Shown: positions 8,171-17,992, counted from the stretch's first letter. The stretch is DNA of 64,000 nucleotides from Achromobacter spanius (GCF_002812705.1 NZ_CP025030.1:620001-684000); one strand, 5' to 3'. Numbers and translations are program-made. The notes: generated by a model from the letters alone, not told the origin.

Positions 8171-9426
8171 GCGGTTTCCTTCTTGAACAGGTCATGGAAC
8201 ACGGGAAAGATTTCGCCGCGATCGCAGATGCGCCGCATGACGAAATGCGGCTCCAGCTTCTGTTCATACTCGGCCCACAGGCTGCTCTTGCGAGCCTCTT
8301 GCGAGTCGGGAATTTCGATATAGGCAAAGTACCGTGTCGACGGCAGCAAGTGTTCGGCCAGGAAGCGTGCGCTCTTGCCCGCGTCGGCGCCGAACGAATC
8401 GCCGTCGCTGGCTTGTGCCGCGTACACGTTCCAGGCCGAGGGCGGATAGCGCTTTTCCAGAATCTCGCGCATCAGCTCCAGCGCGGACAGCACGATGGTG
8501 CCGCCGCTCTTGGGGTCGTAGAAGAACGTTTGCTCGTCCACTTCCTCGGCGTTGTCCGTATGGCGGATGAAGACCAGGTCCACATGCTCGTACTTGCGCG
8601 ACAGGAACAGGTACAGCAGCGTAAAGAAGCGCTTGGCCAGGTCCTTCTTGCCTTCGTCCATGGACCCCGACACGTCCATCAGGCAGAACATGACCGCGCG
8701 CGCCATCGGAATGGCGACCGAAACGCGATTGCGGTAGCGCAGGTCCAGGTCGTCCAGGAACGGCACGCGGGCAAGGCGCTCGCGGCAGTCCTCGACATCC
8801 TGCTCCAATGTGCGGATGGTCGCGGCGGGCGCACTCGCCGCTCGCGCATCGGCCAAGGCCTTTTCGGCATCTTCAAGATCGGCGCGCGCTTTCACGTTTA
8901 GCGCAACACGCCGCGCCAACGATGACTTGAGCGTGCGGCTGATGCTCAACATGCTGGGCGAGCCGGTCGTGGTGTAGCCGGCGCGCTGCCATTTTTTCTG
9001 GCTGACTTCGCCCAACTGGTTGCGCGCCAGATGCGGCAGTTCCAGGTCCTCGAAGAACAGGTTCAGGAACTCGGCCCGCGACAGGCTGAAGGTGAATTGG
9101 TCTACCGATTCCCCTTCACCCGGGTCGGACCCGCCCTCGCCTTGGCCGCCCTGCGGCCGGTCGATGGTGTCGCCCTTGGCGAATTCGCGGTTGCCAGGGT
9201 GCACCATCTCGCGGTCACCGCCCGAGCCGTGCCGGAACGTCGGCTCGGAAATATCCCGGGCGGGCAGGTTGATCTCTCCGCCTTGATCCATATCCTGAAT
9301 GGAGCGGTCACGAATCATCCCGTGAACCGCCTTGCGGATCTGGTCCTTGTAGCGCCGCAAAAAACGCTCGCGGTTGACGGCGCTTTTATTGCGCCCGTTA
9401 AGACGGCGATCGATCAGTGAATTCAT
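8167..9426 (-). CDS. yeaH: YeaH/YhbH family protein (DUF444, VWA-like)
   Basis: A 419-residue DUF444 protein. The C-terminal half has a von Willebrand A-like fold with a MIDAS-type motif (CLMDVSGSMDEGKKD, D-x-S-x-S). The N-terminus is basic and disordered, with a Gly/Glu-rich linker around residues 80-110. A helical segment near residues 185-215 is rich in Ala and charged residues. The conserved partner arrangement with PrkA and SpoVR suggests all three work in one stress-response pathway. The gene starts 12 bases after the prkA stop. Confidence 0.94.
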   Translation of the reverse strand: MNSLIDRRLNGRNKSAVNRERFLRRYKDQIRKAVHGMIRDRSIQDMDQGGEINLPARDISEPTFRHGSGGDREMVHPGNREFAKGDTIDRPQGGQGEGGSDPGEGESVDQFTFSLSRAEFLNLFFEDLELPHLARNQLGEVSQKKWQRAGYTTTGSPSMLSISRTLKSSLARRVALNVKARADLEDAEKALADARAASAPAATIRTLEQDVEDCRERLARVPFLDDLDLRYRNRVSVAIPMARAVMFCLMDVSGSMDEGKKDLAKRFFTLLYLFLSRKYEHVDLVFIRHTDNAEEVDEQTFFYDPKSGGTIVLSALELMREILEKRYPPSAWNVYAAQASDGDSFGADAGKSARFLAEHLLPSTRYFAYIEIPDSQEARKSSLWAEYEQKLEPHFVMRRICDRGEIFPVFHDLFKKETA

Positions 9427-9438
9427 GATTCACCTCGC

Positions 9439-11364
9439 TCAGGAAGACTTCCTCACTCGGAGGTACCACTCGCACAGCAGCCTGACCTGCTTTTCCGTGT
9501 AGCCCTTTTCCACCATGCGATCCACGAAGCTCTGGTGTTTCGACTTGTCCTCGGCCGAAGCCTTGGCATTGAACGAAATCACCGGCAGCAGATCTTCCGT
9601 ATTCGAGAACATCTTCTTCTCGATCACTTCGCGCAGCTTTTCATAGCTGGTCCAGGTCGGGTTGCGGCCGTTGTTGTTGGCACGCGCCCGCAGCACGAAA
9701 TTCACGATCTCGTTGCGGAAGTCCTTCGGGTTCGCAATTCCAGCAGGCTTCTCGATCTTTTCCAGCTCGTCGTTCAACGCGCTGCGATCGAAGCTTTCGC
9801 CCGTTTCCGGATCGCGGAACTCTTCGTCCTGAATCCAGCAATCGGCAAACGTGACGTAGCGGTCAAAGATGTTCTGGCCGTACTCCGAATACGACTCCAG
9901 GTAGGCGGTCTGAATTTCCTTGCCGATGAATTCCGCGTAACGCGGCGCCAGGAACCCCTTGATGAACTCCAGATAGCGCCGGCGGATCTCTTCCGGGTAG
10001 TCTTCGCGGCCGATCCGTTGTTCCAGCACGTACATCAGATGCACCGGGTTCGCGGCCACTTCCGTCTGGTCGTAGTTGAAGACGCTGGACAGGATCTTGT
10101 ACGCGAATCGCGTGGACACCCCGTTCATGCCTTCGTCCGTGCCGGCGTAGTCCTTGTATTCCTGCAAGGCCTTGGCCTTCGGGTCTACGTCCTTCAGGCT
10201 TTCACCGTCATAGACGCGCAGCTTCGAATAGATGCTGGAGTTCTCGGGTTCCTTCAGGCGGGTCAGCACCGAGAACTGCGCCATCATGTCCAGCGTTCCC
10301 GGCGCGCACGGGGCGGACGACAACGAGCTGTGATGCAGCAGTTTTTCGTAGATGCGGACTTCTTCAGACACCTGCAAGCAGTACGGCACCTTGACGATAT
10401 AGATACGATCAAGGAACGCTTCGTTGTGCTTGTTGTTGCGAAAGGTCTGCCATTCGGATTCGTTCGAGTGGGCCAGGATCGTGCCGTTGAACGGGATCGC
10501 GGAGAAGCCTTCCGTGCCCTTGAAGTTGCCTTCCTGGGTGGCCGTCAACAAGGGATGCAGCATCTTGATCGGGGCCTTGAACATCTCGACGAATTCCAGC
10601 AGGCCCTGGTTCGCCAGACACAAGCCACCGGAATAGCTGTAGGCATCCGGGTCGTCTTGCGAGTGGCGGTCCAGCTTGCGGATATCGACCTTGCCGACCA
10701 GCGAGGAAATGTCCTGGTTGTTTTCGTCGCCCGGCTCGGTCTTGGCGATGGCCACTTGGCGCAGCACCGAAGGGTTCAGGCGCACGACGCGGAATTGCGA
10801 GATGTCGCCATCGAACTCTTTCAAGCGCTTGACCGCCCAGGGCGACATGATGCCCGTCAGGTAGCGGCGCGGAATGCCGTATTCCTTTTCAAGCGTGTCG
10901 CCAAAGCGTTCCGGATGGAACAGGCCGAGCGGTGATTCGTTGACGGGCGAGCCCTTCAAGGCATAGATGGGATAGCTTTCCATCAGGGCCTTCAGCCGCT
11001 CCGCGATGGACGACTTGCCGCCGCCCACAGGGCCCAACAGATAGAGGATTTGCTTGCGCTCTTCCAGCCCCTGCGCGGCGTGTTTGAAGAACGCGACGAT
11101 CTGCCCGATCACGTCCTCCATGCCGTAGAACTCCTGAAACGCCGGATAGCGCCGGATGGTCCGGTTGGAAAACAAACGGGAAAGACGTGGGTCGTTGCGT
11201 GTATCCACGACTTCGGGTTCACCGATTGCCGCCAGCATTCGCTCAGCGGGACTGGCGTACGCCATGGGATCACGTTTGGCGAGGTTCAGATACTCCTCAA
11301 GAGAAAGCTCTGACTCCTGCTCTCTTGCATACTGCGACTTGAAGCCTTCGACGATGTTTTGCAC
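9439..11364 (-). CDS. prkA: PrkA family serine protein kinase / AAA+ protein (YeaG)
   Basis: A 641-residue protein, full length for PrkA. The N-terminal AAA+ core contains Walker A GPVGGGKSSIAERLK (about residues 113-127) and a downstream acidic region. The C-terminal part carries the PrkA-specific domain (FADCWIQDEEFRDPETGE; NFVLRARANNNGRNPTWTSYEKLREVIEKKMF). PrkA in Bacillus and YeaG in E. coli are associated with stationary phase and nitrogen starvation; AAA+ and kinase activities have both been described for the family. It is the first gene of the prkA-yeaH-spoVR operon. AGGAGG is placed just upstream of the ATG (visible as cctcct on the plus strand). Confidence 0.96.
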   Translation of the reverse strand: MQNIVEGFKSQYAREQESELSLEEYLNLAKRDPMAYASPAERMLAAIGEPEVVDTRNDPRLSRLFSNRTIRRYPAFQEFYGMEDVIGQIVAFFKHAAQGLEERKQILYLLGPVGGGKSSIAERLKALMESYPIYALKGSPVNESPLGLFHPERFGDTLEKEYGIPRRYLTGIMSPWAVKRLKEFDGDISQFRVVRLNPSVLRQVAIAKTEPGDENNQDISSLVGKVDIRKLDRHSQDDPDAYSYSGGLCLANQGLLEFVEMFKAPIKMLHPLLTATQEGNFKGTEGFSAIPFNGTILAHSNESEWQTFRNNKHNEAFLDRIYIVKVPYCLQVSEEVRIYEKLLHHSSLSSAPCAPGTLDMMAQFSVLTRLKEPENSSIYSKLRVYDGESLKDVDPKAKALQEYKDYAGTDEGMNGVSTRFAYKILSSVFNYDQTEVAANPVHLMYVLEQRIGREDYPEEIRRRYLEFIKGFLAPRYAEFIGKEIQTAYLESYSEYGQNIFDRYVTFADCWIQDEEFRDPETGESFDRSALNDELEKIEKPAGIANPKDFRNEIVNFVLRARANNNGRNPTWTSYEKLREVIEKKMFSNTEDLLPVISFNAKASAEDKSKHQSFVDRMVEKGYTEKQVRLLCEWYLRVRKSS

Positions 11365-12126
11365 GGAAACCTCCTACAACACGCGAAAAATTCACTACGC
11401 CTACGTGTCCCCATTGTGCCTCAGTGCCTGCGCATTACTAGACAATCTCGCGATTAGCATTTTCGGCCTGTTGTTATGTTGCTTTCGCCACACAACAACC
11501 ATGAAGCACGCTCGAACCCTTTCCGTTTAGGCTGCACCCAGCGGACACAAGTTCCGTCAGGGAATGCAACTTACGTGAATAAGTTAACTGGCTCGTCTTC
11601 AGCATATTGCTATGGCAGGCACGCGTGGTGCGACTGCACATGAAATGGTCAGCAATGATTTGAAGGGATGAGCGATATCCCGGTGGATTCTTATGATTCG
11701 GGCAGTAGCCCGATGCGTCCGCCATGCGATGGCGGCGAACGTTCTGAAGAGCGCGTTGCGCTTCGTTCAGCAGCGTGCCGGTTCGGTTATGAAAAAGCGC
11801 CGATATCGCGGCACGGGAATCCGTGGTGACGAGGGCGTGTAGCGCTGTTCGGTGATGGCCGTATGCACGAAGCGCCAAGTCATGTGCCTATGCTAAAGCC
11901 AATTGACGGTTTTGTGGCAATTCATTTGGCGTAATGATCAAAATCGTAATGCGGGTTTTCAGCAAGAAAACCGGGCGAGCAAACACTCGCAAACTTGCCT
12001 CAATTGCCTTGCTGAACGCGACACAGATCATCGCCAAGACGACTTACACGCGGGATTAGCAGCCATTGAGCTTGAGTGCTAGCACGCGCGAAATCGAGCA
12101 ATGGCTTGCGCGGCACTGCACAGCAT
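11365..12126. other. Gene-free 760-base stretch upstream of prkA
   Basis: This interval separates the convergent 3' end of ribD from the 5' end of prkA and must hold the prkA promoter. It is noticeably less GC-rich than its surroundings and contains small hairpins (for example CCGCCAT-GCG-ATGGCGG near 11719, and a GTTGTT/AACAAC pair at 11470-11500). The only long frame, 134 codons on the minus strand at 11474-11878, has a His/Ser/Arg-rich composition, no ribosome binding site and no recognisable domain, so I do not call it a gene. Confidence 0.5.
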
Positions 12127-13281
12127 TCACGACGCAACCGGCGGCAGCGCCACGCGCTGCATAAGTGCGCGCCACGTGCCTTCCACCCGCGCGCGCAGGC
12201 GAAAATCCGCGCCCACTTGTGCGCTATCGATGAATGCGTAACGCCGCGCGGCGTCCAGATGCTCAAGCATCGGCAAGCGCACCATGCCCGCCGCATCGCC
12301 AAGCAGCACAGGCGCCAGATACAACAGCAACTCATCCACGCAACCCGCCGCCACCAGCGCGCCGCTCAAGCCCGCGCCGGCCTCGACATGGACCTCGTTG
12401 AACTGGGCCTGCGCGAACCACTGCATCATGCCGACAAGGTCCACACGCCCTGGCGTCGGGCCCGGCAACACCACCACTTGCACATTCTTGTCCGCCAGGC
12501 GCGCCGCTTTGGCGGCGTCTTCGCGCGCGGTGAAGACGATAACGGGCCCGCCGTCGAACAGGCGGGCGTTTTCGGGAATACCGAACAGGCCGTCCACCAC
12601 CGCCCTACGCGGCTGGCGCGGCGTATCCACGTCGCGCACGTTCAGCAGTGGATCATCCTTCAGCACGGTGCCCATGCCAGTCAGCACCACGCAGCTACGC
12701 GCTCGCCAACGATGGCCATCCGCACGGGCTTCCGGGCCGGTGATCCATTGGGACATGCCGTTATGCAAGGCGCTGCGGCCATCCAGCGACGCGGCCATCT
12801 TCATCCAGACCCAGGGCAGGTCTCGGCTCATGCGCGAGATGAAACCCGCATTGATGGCCAACGCTTCTTCGGCGCAGACGCCCGTGGTTACCGCGATGCC
12901 TGCCGCGCGCAAGCGGGCAAGCCCTTGGCCGTTGACCAGCGGATTCGGGTCGCCGATGGCCACGACCACGCGCGCCGGCCGGGCCGCCAGCACCGCGTCC
13001 ACGCATGGCGGCGTGCGCCCGAAGTGGCTGCAAGGCTCCAACGTGACATACAGGGTGGCCCCCTCGACCGTCTCGTTGCGCGCCTGGGCGTCGCGCAATG
13101 CGCGGATTTCGGCATGAGGGCCGCCCGGCGGTTGGGTCGCCCCTTCGCCCAACACACGGCCGTCGCGCACGATCACACACCCTACGCGGGGGTTGGGCGC
13201 GGTGGTGTAGAGCACGCTTTCGGCCTGCGCCAGGGCGCGCCGCATCCAGAAGATATCGTCGGAATCGCTTGGGGTCGTCAT
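12127..13281 (-). CDS. ribD: Riboflavin biosynthesis deaminase/reductase RibD
   Basis: A bifunctional enzyme of 384 residues that carries out the second and third steps from GTP to riboflavin: deamination of the diaminopyrimidine, then reduction of the ribose. The N-terminal deaminase domain shows PNPRVGCVIV, the Zn-binding HAE (GGPHAEIRAL) and PCSHFGRTPPC. The C-terminal reductase domain (from about residue 155) has MAASLDGRSAL and VHVEAGAGLSGALV. I placed the start at the ATG at 13281, 24 codons inside the longest frame, because the family begins with the DxxxMRRAL helix. No FMN riboswitch is recognisable upstream, consistent with control elsewhere. Confidence 0.95.
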   Translation of the reverse strand: MTTPSDSDDIFWMRRALAQAESVLYTTAPNPRVGCVIVRDGRVLGEGATQPPGGPHAEIRALRDAQARNETVEGATLYVTLEPCSHFGRTPPCVDAVLAARPARVVVAIGDPNPLVNGQGLARLRAAGIAVTTGVCAEEALAINAGFISRMSRDLPWVWMKMAASLDGRSALHNGMSQWITGPEARADGHRWRARSCVVLTGMGTVLKDDPLLNVRDVDTPRQPRRAVVDGLFGIPENARLFDGGPVIVFTAREDAAKAARLADKNVQVVVLPGPTPGRVDLVGMMQWFAQAQFNEVHVEAGAGLSGALVAAGCVDELLLYLAPVLLGDAAGMVRLPMLEHLDAARRYAFIDSAQVGADFRLRARVEGTWRALMQRVALPPVAS

Positions 13282-13477
13282 GGCGGAATTGTATGTCCGG
13301 CAGCAGGCCCGCGGTGGCTCACCGCCCACTGCCAAGAGGTATGCTGGCGTCAAACGCGCCTTTTACGGGTATGTCCGTTTTAGGCCGCTATGTGGCTTGG
13401 GGCGATCTCGCGGGCTGCGGAAATTGCCCGCAGAATGCATTCACCCCCTCTAAAATCCTAGACCAGGAGCCCGAAAC

Positions 13478-14041
13478 ATGAAGCAAGCACTGATCGTCAT
13501 CGACGTACAAGAGTCCTTCCGTCACCGTCCGTTTTGGGACGAAGCCGAATATCCCGCATTTCTGGACAAGATCCAGGGCTTGATCGATTCGGCCAGCGCC
13601 CAGGATATTCCAGTGCTTCAGGTGTTCCACAAAAGCCCGTCCGACGATGCCACCAACCCGTTTTCACTGGCCTCGGGGTATGTCAGGACGCTTGAAGAAT
13701 TACGGATCTCCCCTACCGCCGTGTTCCACAAAACCGTGCATTCGTCGCTGTATGCACAGGGTGCGGACGGCACAACGCTGCACGACTGGCTGCGCGAAAA
13801 CGGCATCGAGGGCATCATCGTCAGCGGTATTCGTACCGAACAGTGCTGCGAAACGACCGCGCGCCACGCCAGCGACGCCGGCTTCAAAGTGGTGTTCCCA
13901 ACGGATGCCACGCTGACTTTCGCCATGCAAAGCCCGTCGGGCAAGCACTACACGCCCGCCGAAATTCGGGACCACACCGAGCTGGTGCTGAACGGTCGCT
14001 TTGCCCGCGTCACGCGCGCCGCCGACGCATTGGCTGGCTGA
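13478..14041 (+). CDS. Isochorismatase-like cysteine hydrolase
   Basis: A 187-residue cysteine hydrolase. The family triad is visible as D9 (IVIDVQESF), K85 (VFHKTVHSS) and C123 (SGIRTEQCCETTARHA). Members hydrolyse amides or related bonds such as nicotinamide, ureidoacrylate and isochorismate; the substrate here is unknown. The ATG follows AGGAGC by a good distance. A GlxA-like regulator begins 17 bases after its stop, so the two are likely co-transcribed and functionally linked. Confidence 0.9.
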   Translation: MKQALIVIDVQESFRHRPFWDEAEYPAFLDKIQGLIDSASAQDIPVLQVFHKSPSDDATNPFSLASGYVRTLEELRISPTAVFHKTVHSSLYAQGADGTTLHDWLRENGIEGIIVSGIRTEQCCETTARHASDAGFKVVFPTDATLTFAMQSPSGKHYTPAEIRDHTELVLNGRFARVTRAADALAG

Positions 14042-14058
14042 GCAAAGCGGAGCCGCGC

Positions 14059-15021
14059 ATGATCCCCGTGTATTTCATCCTGACCCGGGGTATCGTCCTG
14101 CTGGACCTGGCGGGGCCCGCCGAGGCGTTCCGCGTCGCCGAAAAGCTATGCCCCGGAACCTTCGAACAACACTTCTGCGGCCCGACGCCTGAAGTGGAAA
14201 GCGGCTTGCCGGGATTGAATCTGGCGCGCATCCGGCCGTTACCGACCGCCCTGCCCGCCAACGCGCTTGTCATTATTTCGGGCGTAGTGGGCAAGCACAC
14301 GCGCCTGGACTCGCCGGATGCGCACAGCATCATCGACTGGCTGGCCGTGCGCCACCCCGCCGACCAGTTCACGCTGATGACGGTGTGCGCGGGCGCGCTG
14401 TTCGCCGCCTCCGCCGGGCTGACCCGCCAGCGCGACTGCACCACGCATCATTCCTGCCTGGCGCAGTTGGCCGGCATCGACCCCAGTGCGCGCGTGCACG
14501 ACAACCGCATCTTCGTCGAAGACGGCAACCTGCTCAGCAGCGCCGGCATTACGGCGGGCATCGACCTGGCGCTGCATATGGTGGCGCGCCATTGCGGGCC
14601 GCGTGTGGCCAGCGAGGTGGCGCGCGACATGGTCGTCTACCAGCGGCGCGCGGGCACGGACACCACGCTGTCGCCGTGGCTGGAACACCGCAGCCACATG
14701 CACCCCGGCGTACACCGTGTCCAGGACGCGGTGATCCGCAATCCGGCGGCGCCGTGGTCTGCCCAATCGTTGGCGGACCAGGCGCACACCAGCCCGCGCC
14801 ACCTGACGCGACTGTTTCGTGAGCATGCCGGCTGCACGCCGATGGACTATCTCTATCAGATCCGGGTGGCGCTGGCGCGCGACCTGCTGCGCGAAACGCG
14901 ATTGGATCTGGAGCGCGTGGCGGAGAAATCCGGTTTCGGATCCGCGCAGCACATGCGCCGGGTCTGGCGCAAGTTCCAGCCCAATACGCCTAGCCTGGCG
15001 CGGTCGGCCCCCATGCAATAA
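14059..15021 (+). CDS. GlxA family transcriptional regulator (DJ-1/PfpI + AraC HTH)
   Basis: A 320-residue regulator. The N-terminal half is a DJ-1/PfpI-like amidase-related domain (MIPVYFILTRGIVLLDLAGPAEAF; LMTVCAGALFAASAGL with the nucleophile-elbow Cys; TTHHSCL). The C-terminal 100 residues are an AraC-type double HTH (WSAQSLADQAHTSPRHLTRLFREHAGCTPMDYL; LDLERVAEKSGFGSAQHMRRVWRKF). I chose the ATG at 14059, which gives a complete DJ-1 domain; the longer open frame upstream overlaps the hydrolase out of frame. It probably regulates the adjacent cysteine hydrolase in response to a small amide or amine. Confidence 0.93.
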   Translation: MIPVYFILTRGIVLLDLAGPAEAFRVAEKLCPGTFEQHFCGPTPEVESGLPGLNLARIRPLPTALPANALVIISGVVGKHTRLDSPDAHSIIDWLAVRHPADQFTLMTVCAGALFAASAGLTRQRDCTTHHSCLAQLAGIDPSARVHDNRIFVEDGNLLSSAGITAGIDLALHMVARHCGPRVASEVARDMVVYQRRAGTDTTLSPWLEHRSHMHPGVHRVQDAVIRNPAAPWSAQSLADQAHTSPRHLTRLFREHAGCTPMDYLYQIRVALARDLLRETRLDLERVAEKSGFGSAQHMRRVWRKFQPNTPSLARSAPMQ

Positions 15022-15044
15022 CGGCGCCGAAGCGCCGTTATTCG
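15019..15044 (+). terminator. Hairpin after GlxA-type regulator
   Basis: AACGGCGC-CGAA-GCGCCGTT is a perfect 8-base stem with a stable CGAA tetraloop. It overlaps the stop codon region and is followed by only two or three T. It may serve both convergent genes. Confidence 0.55.
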
Positions 15045-15062
15045 CGGTCGTGTGAACGGCGT

Positions 15063-15542
15063 TTATTCCTTGCGCAGCTTGCCCGGCAGCAGCGGGCCTT
15101 GCATCTCGCGGATAGCCTCGACGAATTCGCCGATGTCTTCGAAGCTCTTGTAGACGGACGCAAAGCGCACGTAAGCCACCTTGTCGAGCTTGCGCAGTTC
15201 GTTCATGACAAGCTCGCCGATATGCTCAGACGGCACTTCACGCAGCCCGCTGGCCAGCAACTGCTCTTCGATGCGCGCGACCGCGGCATCCACGTCCTCG
15301 GTGCTGACGGGGCGCTTGCGCAGCGCCAGGCTCAGGCTGGCGCGCAACTTGACGGGGTCGTAGTCGCTGCGGCTGCCGTTGCGCTTCACGATGGAAGGCA
15401 TGGCGAGCTCAACCCGTTCATAGGTGGTGAAGCGCTTGTCGCAGGACAGGCAACGGCGGCGGCGACGAATGGCATCGCCCTCTTCCGAGACCCGGCTGTC
15501 GACAACCTGCGTTTCGGCATGGCCGCAAAATGGACACCGCAT
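15063..15542 (-). CDS. nrdR: Transcriptional repressor NrdR
   Basis: A 159-residue repressor of ribonucleotide reductase genes. It has an N-terminal zinc ribbon ([17 protein letters not shown], then [14 protein letters not shown]) and an ATP-cone domain from about residue 48 ([26 protein letters not shown]), so it senses ATP/dATP. The length is typical. Two matching NrdR boxes lie in this same window upstream of nrdA (49203-49249), about 34 kb away. The position downstream of glyA on the same strand is common in betaproteobacteria. Confidence 0.98.
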   Translation of the reverse strand: MRCPFCGHAETQVVDSRVSEEGDAIRRRRRCLSCDKRFTTYERVELAMPSIVKRNGSRSDYDPVKLRASLSLALRKRPVSTEDVDAAVARIEEQLLASGLREVPSEHIGELVMNELRKLDKVAYVRFASVYKSFEDIGEFVEAIREMQGPLLPGKLRKE

Positions 15543-15680
15543 GTGTGTTCCCTATAGGCACGGATAGCAAAATTTCAGCATATTGTAACGACGCTCCCCC
15601 GGGAAGCGTCGAGACGGGCTAATTCGTCCCCAATATCATCACGGCTAGCAACGAGGATAGCGCCCGCCGCCCTGAAAGCA

Positions 15681-15710
15681 AAGGGACGGCGCCTTGCGGG
15701 GCCGTCCCTT
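15681..15710 (-). terminator. Hairpin terminator downstream of glyA
   Basis: AAGGGACGGC and GCCGTCCCTT form a perfect 10-base stem around a 10-base loop, 51 bases after the glyA stop. The trailing T run is short. Confidence 0.65.
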
Positions 15711-15761
15711 TCCGTAGTGGCCCTTCGGCGGGAAGCCCCCCGAAGGTGTGCCGCTGGCTGT

Positions 15762-17012
15762 TTATTGCTTGCTATAGACCGGCAGGCGCGAGGTCAGTTC
15801 ATTGACGCGGGCGCGCACGGCGGCGATGTTGGCCTCGTCGCGCGGGTTGTCCAGCACGTCGGCGATCAGGTTGGCGGTGAGTTCGGCCTCGGCTTCGGTG
15901 AAGCCGCGCGTGGTCATGGCCGGCGTGCCCAGGCGGATGCCGCTGGTCACGAAGGGCTTTTCCGGATCGTTCGGGATGGCGTTCTTGTTGACCGTGATGT
16001 GGGCCTGGCCCAGCACCGCTTCCGCTTCCTTGCCCGTGATGCCCTTGGCGCGCAGGTCAACCAGCATGACGTGGCTTTCGGTGCGGCCGGAGACGATGCG
16101 CAGGCCGCGCTTGACCAGCGTGTCAGCCAAGACCTTGGCGTTTTTGACCACTTGCTGCGCGTAGTCCTTGAAGCTGGGTTCCAGGGCTTCCTTGAACGCC
16201 ACGGCCTTGCCGGCGATCACGTGCATCAGCGGGCCGCCTTGAATGCCCGGGAAGATGGCCGAATTGATGATCTTTTCGTGCTCGGCCTTCATCATGATGA
16301 CGCCGCCGCGCGGGCCGCGCAGCGACTTGTGCGTGGTCGACGTGACGAAGTCGGCGTGCGGAACCGGATTGGGGTAGGCGCCGCCGGCGACCAGGCCTGC
16401 GTAGTGGGCGATGTCGACCATGAACAGCGCGCCGTTTTCACGCGCGATGCGGGCCATGCGCTCGAAATCGATGTGCAGGGCATAGGCCGATGCGCCAGCC
16501 ACGATCAGCTTGGGCTTGTGTTCCTTGGCCAGTTGTTCGACTTGCGCGTAGTTCAGGACTTCGTTTTCGTCCAGGCCGTACGAGATGAAGTTGTACAGCT
16601 TGCCCGAAGCGTTGACCGACGCGCCGTGCGTCAGGTGGCCGCCTTCGGCCAGGCTCATGCCCAGCACGGTGTCGCCCGGCTTCAGCACGGCCATGTACAC
16701 GCCCTGGTTGGCTTGCGAACCCGAGTTGGGCTGCACGTTGGCGGCTTCGGCGCCGAAGATCTGCTTCAGGCGATCGATGGCCAGTTGTTCAACCACATCC
16801 ACGTACTCGCAACCGCCGTAGTAGCGCTTGCCCGGGTAGCCTTCGGCGTACTTGTTCGTGAGCTGCGTGCCCTGGGCTTGCATGACGGCCGGGCTGGCGT
16901 AGTTCTCCGAAGCGATCAGCTCGATGTGCTGCTCTTGGCGTACGTCTTCCTTCTGGATGGCGGCCCAAACGTCCGGGTCAGCCTTGGACAAGGTGAGGTT
17001 GCGGTCAAACAT
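15762..17012 (-). CDS. glyA: Serine hydroxymethyltransferase
   Basis: A 416-residue PLP enzyme converting serine and tetrahydrofolate to glycine and 5,10-methylene-THF. The PLP lysine lies in [15 protein letters not shown]. Other signatures are [33 protein letters not shown] and [14 protein letters not shown]. It is full length. The start at 17012 has AGGAA upstream at suitable spacing. NrdR follows on the same strand after a hairpin, so co-transcription may be partial. Confidence 0.98.
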   Translation of the reverse strand: MFDRNLTLSKADPDVWAAIQKEDVRQEQHIELIASENYASPAVMQAQGTQLTNKYAEGYPGKRYYGGCEYVDVVEQLAIDRLKQIFGAEAANVQPNSGSQANQGVYMAVLKPGDTVLGMSLAEGGHLTHGASVNASGKLYNFISYGLDENEVLNYAQVEQLAKEHKPKLIVAGASAYALHIDFERMARIARENGALFMVDIAHYAGLVAGGAYPNPVPHADFVTSTTHKSLRGPRGGVIMMKAEHEKIINSAIFPGIQGGPLMHVIAGKAVAFKEALEPSFKDYAQQVVKNAKVLADTLVKRGLRIVSGRTESHVMLVDLRAKGITGKEAEAVLGQAHITVNKNAIPNDPEKPFVTSGIRLGTPAMTTRGFTEAEAELTANLIADVLDNPRDEANIAAVRARVNELTSRLPVYSKQ

Positions 17013-17281
17013 GACGGGGGATTCCTGAGGCGGTAAGAGAGGAGAAAGCAGTGTCGGGTGGGTAAACCCGAAGAATTCGCTTAGTTTACCGCGTCAGCCG
17101 GAATCAATTGCCGCCAAAATGCGCCGAAGGTGAGCAAAAACCGTGCGACGAGCACGAAAACCACGCTATCGCTCGGCGCCCGAAAACCGCTCTCAATCCG
17201 ACTTGAGAAACTTTCATGCAAACAAAGCGCGTCAAGAATCTACGCGCTAGTAGCTGAAGGGCCGCGTACGGAAGGCAAACG

Positions 17282-17317
17282 AAAAAAAGCCGCGATATCG
17301 CTATCGCGGCCTTTTTT
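17282..17317. terminator. Bidirectional terminator between glyA leader and PEBP gene
   Basis: GCCGCGATA-TCGC-TATCGCGGC has seven A on one side and six T on the other, so it works in both directions. It most likely ends the leftward transcript of the gene at 17336. Confidence 0.88.
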
Positions 17318-17335
17318 GCGCTGCCAGCCAAACAG

Positions 17336-17992
17336 TTACGAGGCGGAGGTCGCGCCGATCTGCTTGGGCGCCAGCCGGGGGTTCAGCGTGTAGGTGCCCG
17401 TGACGGAAGCCTGGGCCAACACGTGTTTCTGCATGGCGCGCAGCGCGTCTTCGCCCGTGAACGAGCCGTTCAGGTTCAGGCTGCTGACGTCCAGCGCATA
17501 TAGGGTGAACACGTAGCGGTGCACGATGGAATCGTTCCAGGGCGGGCACGGGCCGTCATAGCCGAAGTAATCGCCGCTCATGTCGTGGTCGTTGGCGAAC
17601 CACGAGGAATACGAGTTGATGCCCTGGCGGGCATCCATCGGCGCCAGCGGGCCGCCTTTTCCGCGCGGCGTGATCCCATTGGAGAAGGCGCCTTCGTCGA
17701 TGTCCCGCAGATCAGCCGGCAGATCCACCAGCACCCAATGGAAGAAATCCACGCGAGGCAGGTCGGCAGGCACTTCGCGGCCTTCCTGGTTGACGTCATC
17801 GGGCCGCGACGGCACGTCCGGATCATGGCAGATCAACGCGAACGACTGCGTTCCCGCCGGGACGTCGTCCCAGGAGAACTGCGGGTTGTAGTTATCTGCC
17901 AGCGCGACGTGCGATTGCGCATCGATCTTGCCGAACGCATAGCGTTCCGGAATCGACTCGTGATCGGAAAAAGACAAACTCGAAAGTTCCAT
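17336..17992 (-). CDS. YbhB/YbcL family PEBP-like protein
   Basis: A 218-residue protein of the phosphatidylethanolamine-binding (Raf kinase inhibitor-like) family. Family motifs include FSWDDVPAGTQSFALICHDPDVP (the DPD anion-pocket segment), DFFHWVLVDLP and YDGPCPPWNDSIVHRYVFTLYALD. No signal peptide is apparent, so it is probably cytosolic. The bacterial function is not settled. AGGAGC precedes the ATG by seven bases. It lies downstream of tyrS with a 71-base gap. Confidence 0.93.
   Translation of the reverse strand: MELSSLSFSDHESIPERYAFGKIDAQSHVALADNYNPQFSWDDVPAGTQSFALICHDPDVPSRPDDVNQEGREVPADLPRVDFFHWVLVDLPADLRDIDEGAFSNGITPRGKGGPLAPMDARQGINSYSSWFANDHDMSGDYFGYDGPCPPWNDSIVHRYVFTLYALDVSSLNLNGSFTGEDALRAMQKHVLAQASVTGTYTLNPRLAPKQIGATSAS

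Noticed and set aside
11474..11878. 134-codon minus-strand frame in the gap upstream of prkA
   Set aside because: Composition is rich in Ser, His, Arg and Cys, there is no ribosome binding site and no recognisable domain; it looks like a chance frame in lower-GC DNA.
13282..13477. FMN riboswitch upstream of ribD
   Set aside because: No RFN-element consensus blocks are recognisable in the 196-base gap.
17013..17110. Glycine riboswitch upstream of glyA
   Set aside because: The leader lacks the conserved glycine aptamer segments and is too short for a tandem aptamer.
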